DNA of 10,445 nucleotides from Actinomycetota bacterium. GTDB lineage: Bacteria; Actinomycetota; Coriobacteriia; Anaerosomatales; D1FN1-002. A program made the translations under genes and the position numbers. This document shows positions 1 through 8,518 of this stretch, piece by piece. The stretch is from positions 1-10,445 of the forward strand of contig VAUM01000035.1 of assembly GCA_005774595.1 (NCBI GenBank). Reading direction: 5' to 3'. Positions within the stretch are counted from its first letter, which is position 1. Every line of letters starts with the position of its first letter. Under the pieces are notes generated by a model. The model had not been told where the DNA came from. It was given only the letters and a program-made list of their open reading frames with translations, and did not search any database.

Positions 1-445
1 GCACGAACGCGACGAGCGCCGCCCCCGCGGCGCCGCCCGCCCCCACGAGCGTCACGCTCTTGCCCTCGGGCAGGAACCCTGCCTCGGTCTCGAGCGCCTC
101 GAGCAGTCCGCGGCCGTCGGTGTTGTAGCCGATGAGCCTGCCGTCACTGACGTGTACGGTGTTCACGGCGCCGGCCATCTGCGCGAACATCGCGACCTCG
201 TCGCAGAGCCGCAGCATCGCCTGCTTGTGGGGCATCGTGATGTTGACGCCAACGAAGGGCAGCACGCGGAGCGCGCCGATGAAGCGCAGCATGTCGGCGT
301 CATCCTCGACGGGCAGCGGGACATAGACCCAGTCGAGGCCGAGCGCTTCGTAGGCGGCGTTGTGCATCGCCGGCGACAGCGTGTGGCCGAGCGGCCATCC
401 CACCACACCGGCGAGCCGCGTCCGTCCGTTGATGTCGAGGGTCAC
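1..445 (-). CDS. aroE: Shikimate dehydrogenase, N-terminal part (cut by window edge)
   Basis: This enzyme reduces 3-dehydroshikimate to shikimate with NADPH in the cytoplasm, the fourth step of the chorismate pathway. The first 148 residues are present; the rest of the NADPH domain lies beyond the left edge. The substrate domain shows HTLSPAMHN (21-29), VNITMPHK (67-74, catalytic Lys74), GAVNT (92-96) and GYNTDG (106-111, catalytic Asp110). The glycine-rich nucleotide loop begins at GAGGAA (135-140). Thr22 stands where many family members have the first Ser of the shikimate-binding SxS motif; this is a mild change. The GTG at 445 is chosen because an in-frame TAG lies at 449-451, one codon upstream, and a GGAG ribosome site sits six bases before it. 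The gene follows yqeG after 52 bases, which fits the yqeG-aroE association known from Bacillus. The identification is firm. Confidence 0.95.
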   Translation of the reverse strand, partial: MTLDINGRTRLAGVVGWPLGHTLSPAMHNAAYEALGLDWVYVPLPVEDDADMLRFIGALRVLPFVGVNITMPHKQAMLRLCDEVAMFAQMAGAVNTVHVSDGRLIGYNTDGRGLLEALETEAGFLPEGKSVTLVGAGGAAGAALVAFV

Positions 446-469
446 CGGCTACTCCGAGCGAAGTCTCAT

Positions 470-483
470 CCGACGAGAGTCGG
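470..483 (-). other. Small stem-loop in the yqeG-aroE gap
   Basis: CCGAC and GTCGG pair around a four-base loop in the 52-base gap ahead of aroE. An outer CTCA/TGAG pairing (465-468 with 488-491) could extend it past an internal loop. No T-run follows, so it is not a convincing terminator. It might be a weak processing or attenuation element, or chance in GC-rich DNA. Confidence 0.25.
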
Positions 484-497
484 TCTCTGAGTCGAGT

Positions 498-992
498 CTA
501 CGACAGCGGCCGCCTGCGAGAAAGGATGAGCCGCTCGACGTGCCTCAGCAGCAGCGTGTGCGGAAGGTCGGTCTCCGACTGCGGGCACACGAGCACCGTC
601 GTGCACCCGGCGAGATTCCCGCCGAGCACGTCGGTGAACAGCTGGTCGCCGATCACCGCCGTGCCGCACGCGTCCGTGCCGAGCAGGCGCATCCCCGCCC
701 GGAAGCCGTACGGGAGCGGCTTGAGCGCCTTGGGCACGATCGCCAAGCCGAGCTTCTCAGCGGTCGTGACGGCATGGCCGTGCCAGTTGTTCGACACAAG
801 GCACGCACCGAGACCGACCGCGGGAAGCGCTGCGAGCCAGTCCGCCACGCGCGCGGGAACGGTGTCGGTGTCCCGCGGCAGCAGCGTGTTGTCGAGGTCG
901 AGGAGCAGTCCCCGCACGCCGCGCCGCCGCACGTCATCGAGGTCGATGGCATGCACGTCGACGTAGTAGAGGTCGGGTGTGAGCAGCCCCAT
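498..992 (-). CDS. yqeG: YqeG-family HAD IIIA phosphatase (164 aa)
   Basis: A cytoplasmic HAD-superfamily phosphatase of the YqeG group, which is related to the mitochondrial phosphatidylglycerophosphatase Gep4. A role in making phosphatidylglycerol is thus plausible, but it is inferred from that relationship. HAD motif I is DLDNT (32-36, nucleophile Asp32 and acid Asp34). Motif II is SNN (67-69), the motif III lysine is Lys88 or Lys91 in PKALKP, and motif IV is GDQLFTD (115-121) with the metal-binding acids. There is no cap domain, as expected for class III, and the length is normal for the family. The ATG at 992 is the only start after the in-frame TGA of the preceding TPR gene, twelve bases upstream; GGAAG directly abuts the ATG, so the ribosome site is poorly spaced and translation may depend on coupling. 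Bacillus has yqeG-yqeH-aroE; the GTPase gene yqeH is not here. Confidence 0.9.
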   Translation of the reverse strand: MGLLTPDLYYVDVHAIDLDDVRRRGVRGLLLDLDNTLLPRDTDTVPARVADWLAALPAVGLGACLVSNNWHGHAVTTAEKLGLAIVPKALKPLPYGFRAGMRLLGTDACGTAVIGDQLFTDVLGGNLAGCTTVLVCPQSETDLPHTLLLRHVERLILSRRRPLS

Positions 993-1004
993 CTTCCGCG
1001 TCCG

Positions 1005-1589
1005 TCAGTGGTCCGGCACGCCGTCGCCGTCGTGGTCGTGGCTTCCGCCGATCTGTTGGACCGGGTCCACGTCGCGAAGCGCCTCCGACAGGGCGCGCAG
1101 CTCGTCCGCTCTCGCCGAGTCGCCGTTCAGGTCGTACACCGCCGCGAAGATCGCGATCCCCTCGCACCGGTCCTCGTCCGTGTACCACACGGTATCGGGA
1201 GACGAGAGGGCCGCGTCGGCCTGGGCGAGCGCGGCCTTCGGCTGGTGGCCGAGCGTGAGGAGCATCTGGGCGTAGCTCGCCCTCAACAGCCCGGAGGCCG
1301 GGTTGTTCTCGACGCCGGTGCGCGACACCTCAAGGCCTTGGGCGACGTCGCCTCGCCTCGCGATCATCCACGCCGCGATGTAGTACGACTGCTCGAACTG
1401 CGGATCGAGCAGCTGGACGATGCGGACCGTCGGGATGAGCTGGACCTGCTCGGTGAGGGGCTGATCCGCGTAGTACTCGTGGTAGACCGGGTCGATCGTG
1501 CTCCACAGCATCGCGGCGGCGTATGAGCGTAACCCGTACAGGTACGCGAACCCCGTCCGGCCGAGCAGCGCGGCCGTGCCACCGGTCAC
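1005..1589 (-). CDS. Small TPR protein with an Asp-rich calcium-loop-like tail
   Basis: A 194-residue protein of unknown function. The central part reads as tetratricopeptide helices, roughly 49-81, 82-115 and a partial third repeat 116-132, with typical features such as LDPQFEQSYYIAAW (61-74) and ENNPASGLLRASYAQML (94-110). The N-terminus (GFAYLYGLRSYAAAMLW, 13-29) is hydrophobic and amphipathic but is not a clear signal peptide. It resembles the FRxxxADxLW-like lead-in that I associate with some bacterial TPR proteins; that likeness is from memory. The protein ends in HDHDGDGVPDH (184-194), which matches the DxDxDGxxD loop of thrombospondin type-3 or EF-hand calcium sites. It starts at a GTG overlapping the mltG stop by four bases, preceded by a perfect AAGGAGGTG ribosome site (1598-1606). 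Its place between mltG and yqeG suggests an envelope-linked role, but this is only context. The gene is surely real; its function is not known. Confidence 0.8.
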   Translation of the reverse strand: MTGGTAALLGRTGFAYLYGLRSYAAAMLWSTIDPVYHEYYADQPLTEQVQLIPTVRIVQLLDPQFEQSYYIAAWMIARRGDVAQGLEVSRTGVENNPASGLLRASYAQMLLTLGHQPKAALAQADAALSSPDTVWYTDEDRCEGIAIFAAVYDLNGDSARADELRALSEALRDVDPVQQIGGSHDHDGDGVPDH

Positions 1590-2635
1590 CGGCCGAACAC
1601 CTCCTTCGACTTCCGCTTCGCCTTCTCGAACTCGTCCCAGGTCGACGTGAAGGTATGTGCGCCGTCCGTGCTCGTTAGCACGTAGTAGATGTAGCCGGTC
1701 TCGGTCGGGTGCGCCGCCGCCTCGATCGACGCCATGCCCGGGCTCGCGATCGGCGTCGGCGGCAGGCCCTTGTACTTGTAGGTGTTGTAGGGGCTCTCGA
1801 TCCTGAGGTCCTGGTTGCGCAGGCGGAAGCGGTGGCCCGGCAGCACGTACTCGAGTGTCGCATCGATCTCGAGCACCATCTTGCGCTTCAGGCGGTTGTA
1901 GATGACCGAGGCGACCAGCGGCCGCTCGCGGTCGAGCTTCGCCTCCTTCTCGATCATCGACGCGATGGTCACCACGTCGTGCAGGTCGAACCCGTGGTCG
2001 CGCGCGTACGACATGTCGAGCGTCGCGGTCTCCACCTCGAACTGCCGCAGCATCTGCTCGATGACCTCGTGCGCGCTCGCGCCCTCGCGGATGCGGTAGG
2101 TCTTCGGGAAGAGATACCCCTCGAGCGAGCCGCCATGGCCGGACAGGTAGTCACGGCCGAACTCGTCGGCACCGTTCTTCGCGAGCGCCCCGAACTCGGC
2201 GGCCGGGATGTCGAGCTCCTTCTCCATCCTGGCGGCGATCTGCTCGATGGTGAAGCCCTCGGGGACGACGACCGTGACATACGAGATGGGCGGGCCCTCG
2301 CTCAGCGTGTCGACGACGACCTCGAAGGGCATGCCGGTCGACAGGTCGTAGATCCCTGCCCGCAGGTCGCCGTCCGCCCCGGCGACCCGCGTCCGGAGCC
2401 GGAACATCATGGCGTTGGGGACCACCCCGGTCTCCGCGAGGATCGAGGCGATCTCCTCGGTGTTCGAGCCGGCCGGGATCTCGATCTGCACCGGCATCCC
2501 CGGCGGCTTGTCGGTCTCAGGCCGCAGGAGCACCCACCACGCAGGCGCCGAGAACGCCAGGCACATGGCCAGCAGCACGAACAGGATCGTGAGCAGTGAG
2601 CGGGCCACGGGGCGTTTCAGGCGCTCAGCGGCCAT
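1586..2635 (-). CDS. mltG: Endolytic murein transglycosylase MltG (YceG family)
   Basis: MltG is a membrane-anchored lytic transglycosylase that cuts nascent glycan strands near the membrane and so sets peptidoglycan chain length. The 349 residues show a short basic N-terminus and one membrane helix (about 13-37). An extracellular LysM-like subdomain follows (about 48-115), then the YceG catalytic domain. The signature TIASMIEKEAK (223-233) carries the catalytic Glu229, corresponding to Glu218 of the E. coli enzyme. Other conserved blocks are SVIYNRL (243-249), EIDATLEYV (256-264), SPYNTYKYKGLPPTPIASPG (281-300) and HTFTSTWDEF (327-336). Length and motif order are normal. The ATG at 2635 overlaps the end of ruvX by eleven bases and has a GGAGG site six bases upstream. 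A ruvX-mltG pairing is also found in Bacillus (yrrK, yrrL), which supports the call. Confidence 0.96.
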   Translation of the reverse strand: MAAERLKRPVARSLLTILFVLLAMCLAFSAPAWWVLLRPETDKPPGMPVQIEIPAGSNTEEIASILAETGVVPNAMMFRLRTRVAGADGDLRAGIYDLSTGMPFEVVVDTLSEGPPISYVTVVVPEGFTIEQIAARMEKELDIPAAEFGALAKNGADEFGRDYLSGHGGSLEGYLFPKTYRIREGASAHEVIEQMLRQFEVETATLDMSYARDHGFDLHDVVTIASMIEKEAKLDRERPLVASVIYNRLKRKMVLEIDATLEYVLPGHRFRLRNQDLRIESPYNTYKYKGLPPTPIASPGMASIEAAAHPTETGYIYYVLTSTDGAHTFTSTWDEFEKAKRKSKEVFGR

Positions 2636-3043
2636 CGGAGACCTCCGAATCGAGATACGCCTGGAGCATGAGGGCGGCGGCGATCATGTCGACCCGGCCG
2701 CGCCGGTCGCGCGCGGTGACGCCCGCCTCGGTCATGGCACGCTCGGCCTGTGCCGAGGTCAGCCGCTCGTCGAAGTAGCGCACCGGCACGCCGAGATCGG
2801 ACTCCAGCGCGGCAGCCAGTGCGCGTGTGGCCGCGGCCTGAGGCCCCTCGGTACCGTCGAGCGACAGCGGCAGACCGACGACGATCGCACCGGGTTCCCA
2901 CTCCTCCACTGCCTCGTGCATCGCACGCCGGTCCGATGCGTCGACGACCTTCACGGGGGTCGCGATGCGCCCGCCGGGGTCCGACACCGCGATCCCGATC
3001 CGCTTCTCGCCGAAATCGAGGCCGAGTACGCGCACGGCGCCCG

Positions 3044-3047
<4 letters not shown>
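2625..3047 (-). CDS. ruvX: RuvX/YqgF Holliday-junction resolvase-like nuclease
   Basis: A 140-residue RNase H-fold protein of the YqgF family. The family is annotated as a putative Holliday junction resolvase and, in E. coli, takes part in maturing the 5' end of 16S rRNA. Motifs are GLDFGEKRIG (9-18, metal ligand Asp11), GLPLSLDGTEGPQA (58-71), FDERLTSAQAE (92-102, with the DE acidic pair 93-94) and VDMIAAALMLQAYLD (119-133, Asp120). All expected acidic residues are present. The start is a GTG sharing four bases with the alaS stop. A second GTG four codons later (VRVLGLDF) is equally possible, with GGAG eleven bases upstream of it. Direct linkage behind alaS is common in Gram-positive bacteria. 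Confidence 0.95.
2635..2648 (-). promoter_or_regulatory. mltG ribosome site inside an inverted repeat
   Basis: On the minus strand TCGGAGGTCTCCGA contains the mltG Shine-Dalgarno (GGAGG) and ends with the A of the ATG. The 6-base arms TCGGAG/CTCCGA are exact complements around a two-base centre; as RNA the outer pairs could form a small hairpin hiding the ribosome site. The element lies inside the ruvX coding sequence, so a ribosome finishing ruvX would open it. This would enforce translational coupling. It is an inference from pairing alone. Confidence 0.35.
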
Positions 3048-5646
<2,599 letters not shown>

Positions 5647-5650
<4 letters not shown>

Positions 5651-6873
5651 CCGTCACGCTCCTCGTCGCCCGTTCGCGGACCGGCCGCGGCCGCGTCCGG
5701 GCCGCATGCGCCGGCGGCCCCCTCGTCCTCGGGCTTGGCCGACCGGAACAGCGCGCCGTCCTCCGTCGCGAGCTCGGTGCGCGTGTGCTTCTCGTAGTAG
5801 TGGACGAACAGCCCCTTCGCGATCGCCGCCGTCGGGATCGCGACCAGGATGCCGATGGCGCCGAACAGCGCGCCGAACACGAGGATGGACAGTAGCACGA
5901 GCACGGGATGCAGGTCGACGTGCTCCGACATCACCCGCGGCGTGACGAACAGGTCGACGACCTGCTGCGCGGCGAACAGCGCGACGAACGCGATGACGGC
6001 ATACCACCAGTGCTCGCCGGCGAACGCAGCGACCACGGTCGTCACGGCCGCGCCGATGGCGGGACCGATGTACGGGATGAAGTTGAGCGCCATCGTCATC
6101 AAGCCGAGGATGACCGCGTACGAACGCACTCCGGGGATGAATGCCAGCCCGACCGCCGCGAGCAGGCCGGTGAGCGCCGAGACGATCACCTGCCCCTTGA
6201 GGTAGCCGCCGAGCACGCCCGTGACCTCGCCGAGCACCATCTCGGCCTCGTCGCGCCGCCGGGGGCCGATGAGAGCGAACACCTCCCTGCGGATCGCGGG
6301 CAGGTCCTTGAGGCCCCAGAACGCGATGACGAACGCCATGACGACATTGAAGATGACCGTCGCCACCTGGCTGCCCGCGGCCACGACCTGCCCGGCGGCG
6401 CCCGCACCCGCGGCGCCTGCCTGCGGCAGGTACTTCGCGTACCTGGTGAGCAGGTCGCTCCAGTCGATCGCCTTCCACTCCGGCAGCCGGTACAGCTCCC
6501 GGTCGAGGCCGATGCCGCGCACCCACTCGTAGGCCTTGGAGGCCGCATCGGGCAGCGCCTTGACCAGCGCGATGGCCTGACCGACGACGGTCGGCCAGAT
6601 GAACGCGTTCACCACGCCCACCACGATCAGGACGGCCGCGAAGCACAGGGCCGTCGCGGCGACCCGCTTCACGCCACGCTTCTCGAGCGCCGCGACCGGG
6701 CCGCGCAGCAGGAACACGATGAACAACGCCATCGCGAGCGGGATCAGCGCGGAGGCCACCTTGCCCAGTCCCCACCACGCCACGGCGGCCACGACGCACC
6801 AGCCGATGACGGCCCACACCGCATAGGCACGCCCGCGCCACTGCTCGGTCAGGCGATCCTCGCCGACACTCAT
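5647..6873 (-). CDS. AI-2E family (DUF20) membrane transporter/permease
   Basis: A 408-residue polytopic membrane protein. Hydrophobic segments fall at about 19-36, 38-56, 71-93, 169-187, 228-248, 250-282, 289-308 and 322-352, giving roughly eight helices with a large loop (about 94-165) between the third and fourth, as in the family. Family marks are GYLKGQ (223-228), LNFIPYIGPAIG (263-274), QQVVDLFVTPRVM (303-315) and LHPVLVLLSILVFGALFGAI (321-340). The family was named for E. coli TqsA (AI-2 export), but members also include Na+/H+ antiporters and proteins of unknown substrate, so no substrate is claimed. The C-terminal tail (368-408) is hydrophilic and acidic, probably disordered. The ATG at 6873 overlaps the sigma-factor stop in an ATGA and follows an ideal AAGGAGG site. 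Its position directly behind the sigma gene suggests a stress-linked envelope role. Confidence 0.92.
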
Positions 6874-7658
6874 TCGACACCCTCCTTCACGAGGCTGTCG
6901 CGCAGCACACGGAGCGTGCGGCGCAGGAGCCGGGAAACCTGCATCTGCGAGATCTCCAGCTTGCGGGCGATCTCGGTCTGGGTCAGGCCCTCGAAGAAGC
7001 GAAGGTACAGCACGCGGCGCTCCTGCGCACTGAGCTCCCGCAGCGCCGCCGCGAGCGTCGTGCGGTCCTCGACGACGCTGATGAGCGAGTCGTCCTCGCC
7101 CACGTACTCGAGGATCGAGAACGACTCCGCGCCTTCAGAGGTGCGGTCACCCTCCAGCGAGACGAAGTTGTACGCCTCGGAGGTCTCCATCGCCTCGAGC
7201 ACCTCGTCCGGGGTCACGCCGAGGAAGTCGGCGATCTCGGGCACCGTCGGCGAGCGCTGCTCGATCTGCGTGAGCTTGTCGACCGCCTGCGTGACGCGGA
7301 ACGAGAGCTCCTGCAGACGGCGCGGGACCTTGATGGCCCAGCCCTTGTCGCGGAAGTGGCGCTTGAGCTCGCCGACGATGGTCGGGGTCGCGTAGGTCGT
7401 GAACTCCACCTCGCGGCCGATGTCGAAGCGGTCGATCGCCTTGATCAGCCCGATGGTGCCGACCTGCACGAGGTCGTCGACGGGCTCGCCGCGGTTGCGG
7501 AAGCGGCTCGCCAGGTACTTGACCAGGTTGAGGTACATCTCGACGAGCTCGTCGCGCGCCGCCTCGTCGCCCTCGAGGCGATAGCGGCGGAACAGCTCGC
7601 GGGTGTGCTTCTTGTCCCAGGTGAGCTTCCGCGTCTGGCGGGCAGCCGGCCTAGGCAC
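6870..7658 (-). CDS. sigB: SigB/SigF/SigG-type RNA polymerase sigma factor
   Basis: An alternative sigma-70 factor of the general stress/sporulation group, 262 residues, a normal length. Region 2 contains DDLVQVGTIGLIKAIDRFD (61-79, core binding and -10 helix start), followed by EFTTYATPTIVGELKRHFRD (85-104) and GWAIKVPRRLQEL (106-118). Region 3 is RSPTVPEIADFLGV (135-148). Region 4.2 has the DNA-binding helix-turn-helix GLTQTEIARKLEISQMQVSR (224-243), whose QMQVSR end is typical of SigB and SigF. An open frame continues upstream to 7937, but that part is the shadow of the anti-sigma gene. GTG at 7658 gives the family length, begins eight bases before the anti-sigma stop ends, and has a G-rich stretch about seven bases upstream; this start is likely but less certain than the frame. 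The overlap with rsbW is the usual layout for sigma factors held by a partner-switching anti-sigma factor. Confidence 0.93.
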   Translation of the reverse strand: MPRPAARQTRKLTWDKKHTRELFRRYRLEGDEAARDELVEMYLNLVKYLASRFRNRGEPVDDLVQVGTIGLIKAIDRFDIGREVEFTTYATPTIVGELKRHFRDKGWAIKVPRRLQELSFRVTQAVDKLTQIEQRSPTVPEIADFLGVTPDEVLEAMETSEAYNFVSLEGDRTSEGAESFSILEYVGEDDSLISVVEDRTTLAAALRELSAQERRVLYLRFFEGLTQTEIARKLEISQMQVSRLLRRTLRVLRDSLVKEGVE

Positions 7659-8046
7659 CGGGCGCCCCCGGGGCGATGCGCTTGGACAGGCGGACGTGGC
7701 ACGCGCCGCCCTCGTCGGAGATGTCGAGGTCGTCGCAGACCGCGTCGAGGATGAACCGGGCGTACTCGGCCACTTCGCGCGCCTCTTCCGCCGGCGCCGC
7801 GACCGCGGGGACGGGGCCGACCGCGACGTCGAGCCCGCCATCGGACACCGTGAACTCGAGCGTGACGGCGACGCCCGCCTCGGTACGGCCGCACGCGTAC
7901 GCGAACGCCTCCTCCGCGGCGAGCCGGACGTCCTCAACGGCCTCGTACGGCATCCCCGCGCGTGTCGCCAGGGCGGCGGCGGTCATGCGGACGGTCTTCG
8001 CGTACTCCGGGCGCGCCGGGACGCTCAGGGTCACCGTGTCACTCAT
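7651..8046 (-). CDS. rsbW: RsbW/SpoIIAB-like anti-sigma factor with degraded ATP site
   Basis: A 131-residue GHKL/HATPase-type protein, predicted to bind and silence the sigma factor encoded next. The fold and order are RsbW-like: PARPEYAKTVRMTAAALA (10-27, including Arg20 in the first helix), an N-box-like helix EDVRLAAEEAFAYAC (38-52), and a C-terminal half with AEYARFILDAVCDDLDISDE (93-112) and the last strand CHVRLSKR (116-123). The N-box retains Glu46, but the Mg-binding Asn is replaced by Tyr50. The usual DxGxG motif is not recognisable in LDVAVGPVPAVAAPA (72-86), and no GxGL lid is seen. Kinase activity is therefore doubtful. The ATG at 8046 has GGAGG five bases upstream; a longer frame to 8163 has no support. 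It overlaps the DUF948-like gene and the sigma gene by eight bases each. No RsbV-type STAS gene is nearby. The fold is likely; activity is uncertain. Confidence 0.8.
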   Translation of the reverse strand: MSDTVTLSVPARPEYAKTVRMTAAALATRAGMPYEAVEDVRLAAEEAFAYACGRTEAGVAVTLEFTVSDGGLDVAVGPVPAVAAPAEEAREVAEYARFILDAVCDDLDISDEGGACHVRLSKRIAPGAPGA

Positions 8047-8443
8047 CGTCCCTCCGAACGTCCGCTGCGGGACGCGCGTACTCCGTCTCGCGCCTTCGCC
8101 CGGCGCGCGAGAAGATGCGCGCGAGGCCCTCCCCCGCACCCGCCAGCACCCGCATCGGGGCACCGACGGCCTCCTGCGCCACGCGCGCCGTGCTGCTCAC
8201 GCGGTCGGTGGCGTCTTCGACCTGGGTCACGATCTCGTCGACCCTCAGCAGCTCTGCGTTGAAGGCGTCGAGCGATACGTCGGCCTTGTCGAGCAACGGC
8301 ATGAGCCGCTCGTCGAGACGCTTCGTGAACGCGCGCATCTCGTCCATCGCGCGAGCGGCGCGCAGCATCGCGTAGACCGCCACGCAGGCGGCGGCGGTGG
8401 CGGCGAGCATGAGCACGGCGAGCAGCACGTCAGCAGCCTGCAC
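8039..8443 (-). CDS. Small single-pass membrane protein, DUF948-like
   Basis: A 134-residue protein with an N-terminal membrane helix (about 5-28, Ala/Leu/Val rich), then a long charged helical region rich in heptad-like patterns (RAMDEMRAFTKRLDERLM, 31-48; LLDKADVSLDAFNAELLR, 50-67; VDEIVTQVEDATDRVSS, 68-84) that probably forms a coiled coil, and a basic tail. This matches the layout of DUF948 proteins, a family of unknown function that includes Bacillus YtxG, a general-stress gene product; the match is by architecture. GTG at 8443 is chosen because GGAG lies seven bases upstream. An earlier in-frame GTG at 8491 has no ribosome site and overlaps the putative promoter. The stop overlaps rsbW by eight bases, so it is co-expressed with the sigma module and may link it to the membrane. 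Confidence 0.75.
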   Translation of the reverse strand: MQAADVLLAVLMLAATAAACVAVYAMLRAARAMDEMRAFTKRLDERLMPLLDKADVSLDAFNAELLRVDEIVTQVEDATDRVSSTARVAQEAVGAPMRVLAGAGEGLARIFSRAGRRRETEYARPAADVRRDDE

Positions 8444-8481
8444 CGGAAGGCTCCGTTCGTCTCGACGGCGCGTACTTGGCG

Positions 8482-8490
8482 AGTCTACCA
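8482..8490 (-). promoter_or_regulatory. Possible extended -10 promoter for the sigma-module operon
   Basis: In the 75-base gap between rarA and the DUF948-like gene, the minus strand reads TGGTAGACT, that is a TGn extension plus TAGACT (four of six matches to TATAAT). No good -35 is seen at the right distance, which extended -10 promoters can tolerate. A start near 8475 would give a leader of about 30 bases ahead of the GTG at 8443. This is the only sizeable gap upstream of the whole ten-gene series, so a promoter is expected here. Confidence 0.4.
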
Positions 8491-8518
8491 CCGCACGCGC
8501 ACACGACTTCGCGCCGCT

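Noticed and set aside
360..1526. Long plus-strand open frame (388 codons) opposite aroE, yqeG and the TPR gene
   Set aside because: Its protein is Arg/Val/His-rich with no recognisable motif, and it spans three genuine minus-strand genes. Such frames are expected opposite GC-rich codons.
5651..5900. Possible T-box riboswitch ahead of alaS
   Set aside because: The region is coding sequence of the permease with a four-base overlap, so no untranslated leader or T-box sequence is available.
7659..7937. Upstream extension of the sigma-factor frame
   Set aside because: The extra residues are Ser/Arg/Pro-rich and run out of frame through the rsbW gene. The family length is reached from the GTG at 7658.
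8047..8163. Upstream extension of the rsbW frame
   Set aside because: It has no ribosome site or family similarity and lies over the DUF948-like coding sequence. The ATG at 8046 has a good GGAGG.
8444..8491. Longer N-terminus for the DUF948-like protein from GTG at 8491
   Set aside because: There is no Shine-Dalgarno, the added residues are charged and not conserved-looking, and the start would overlap the possible promoter box.
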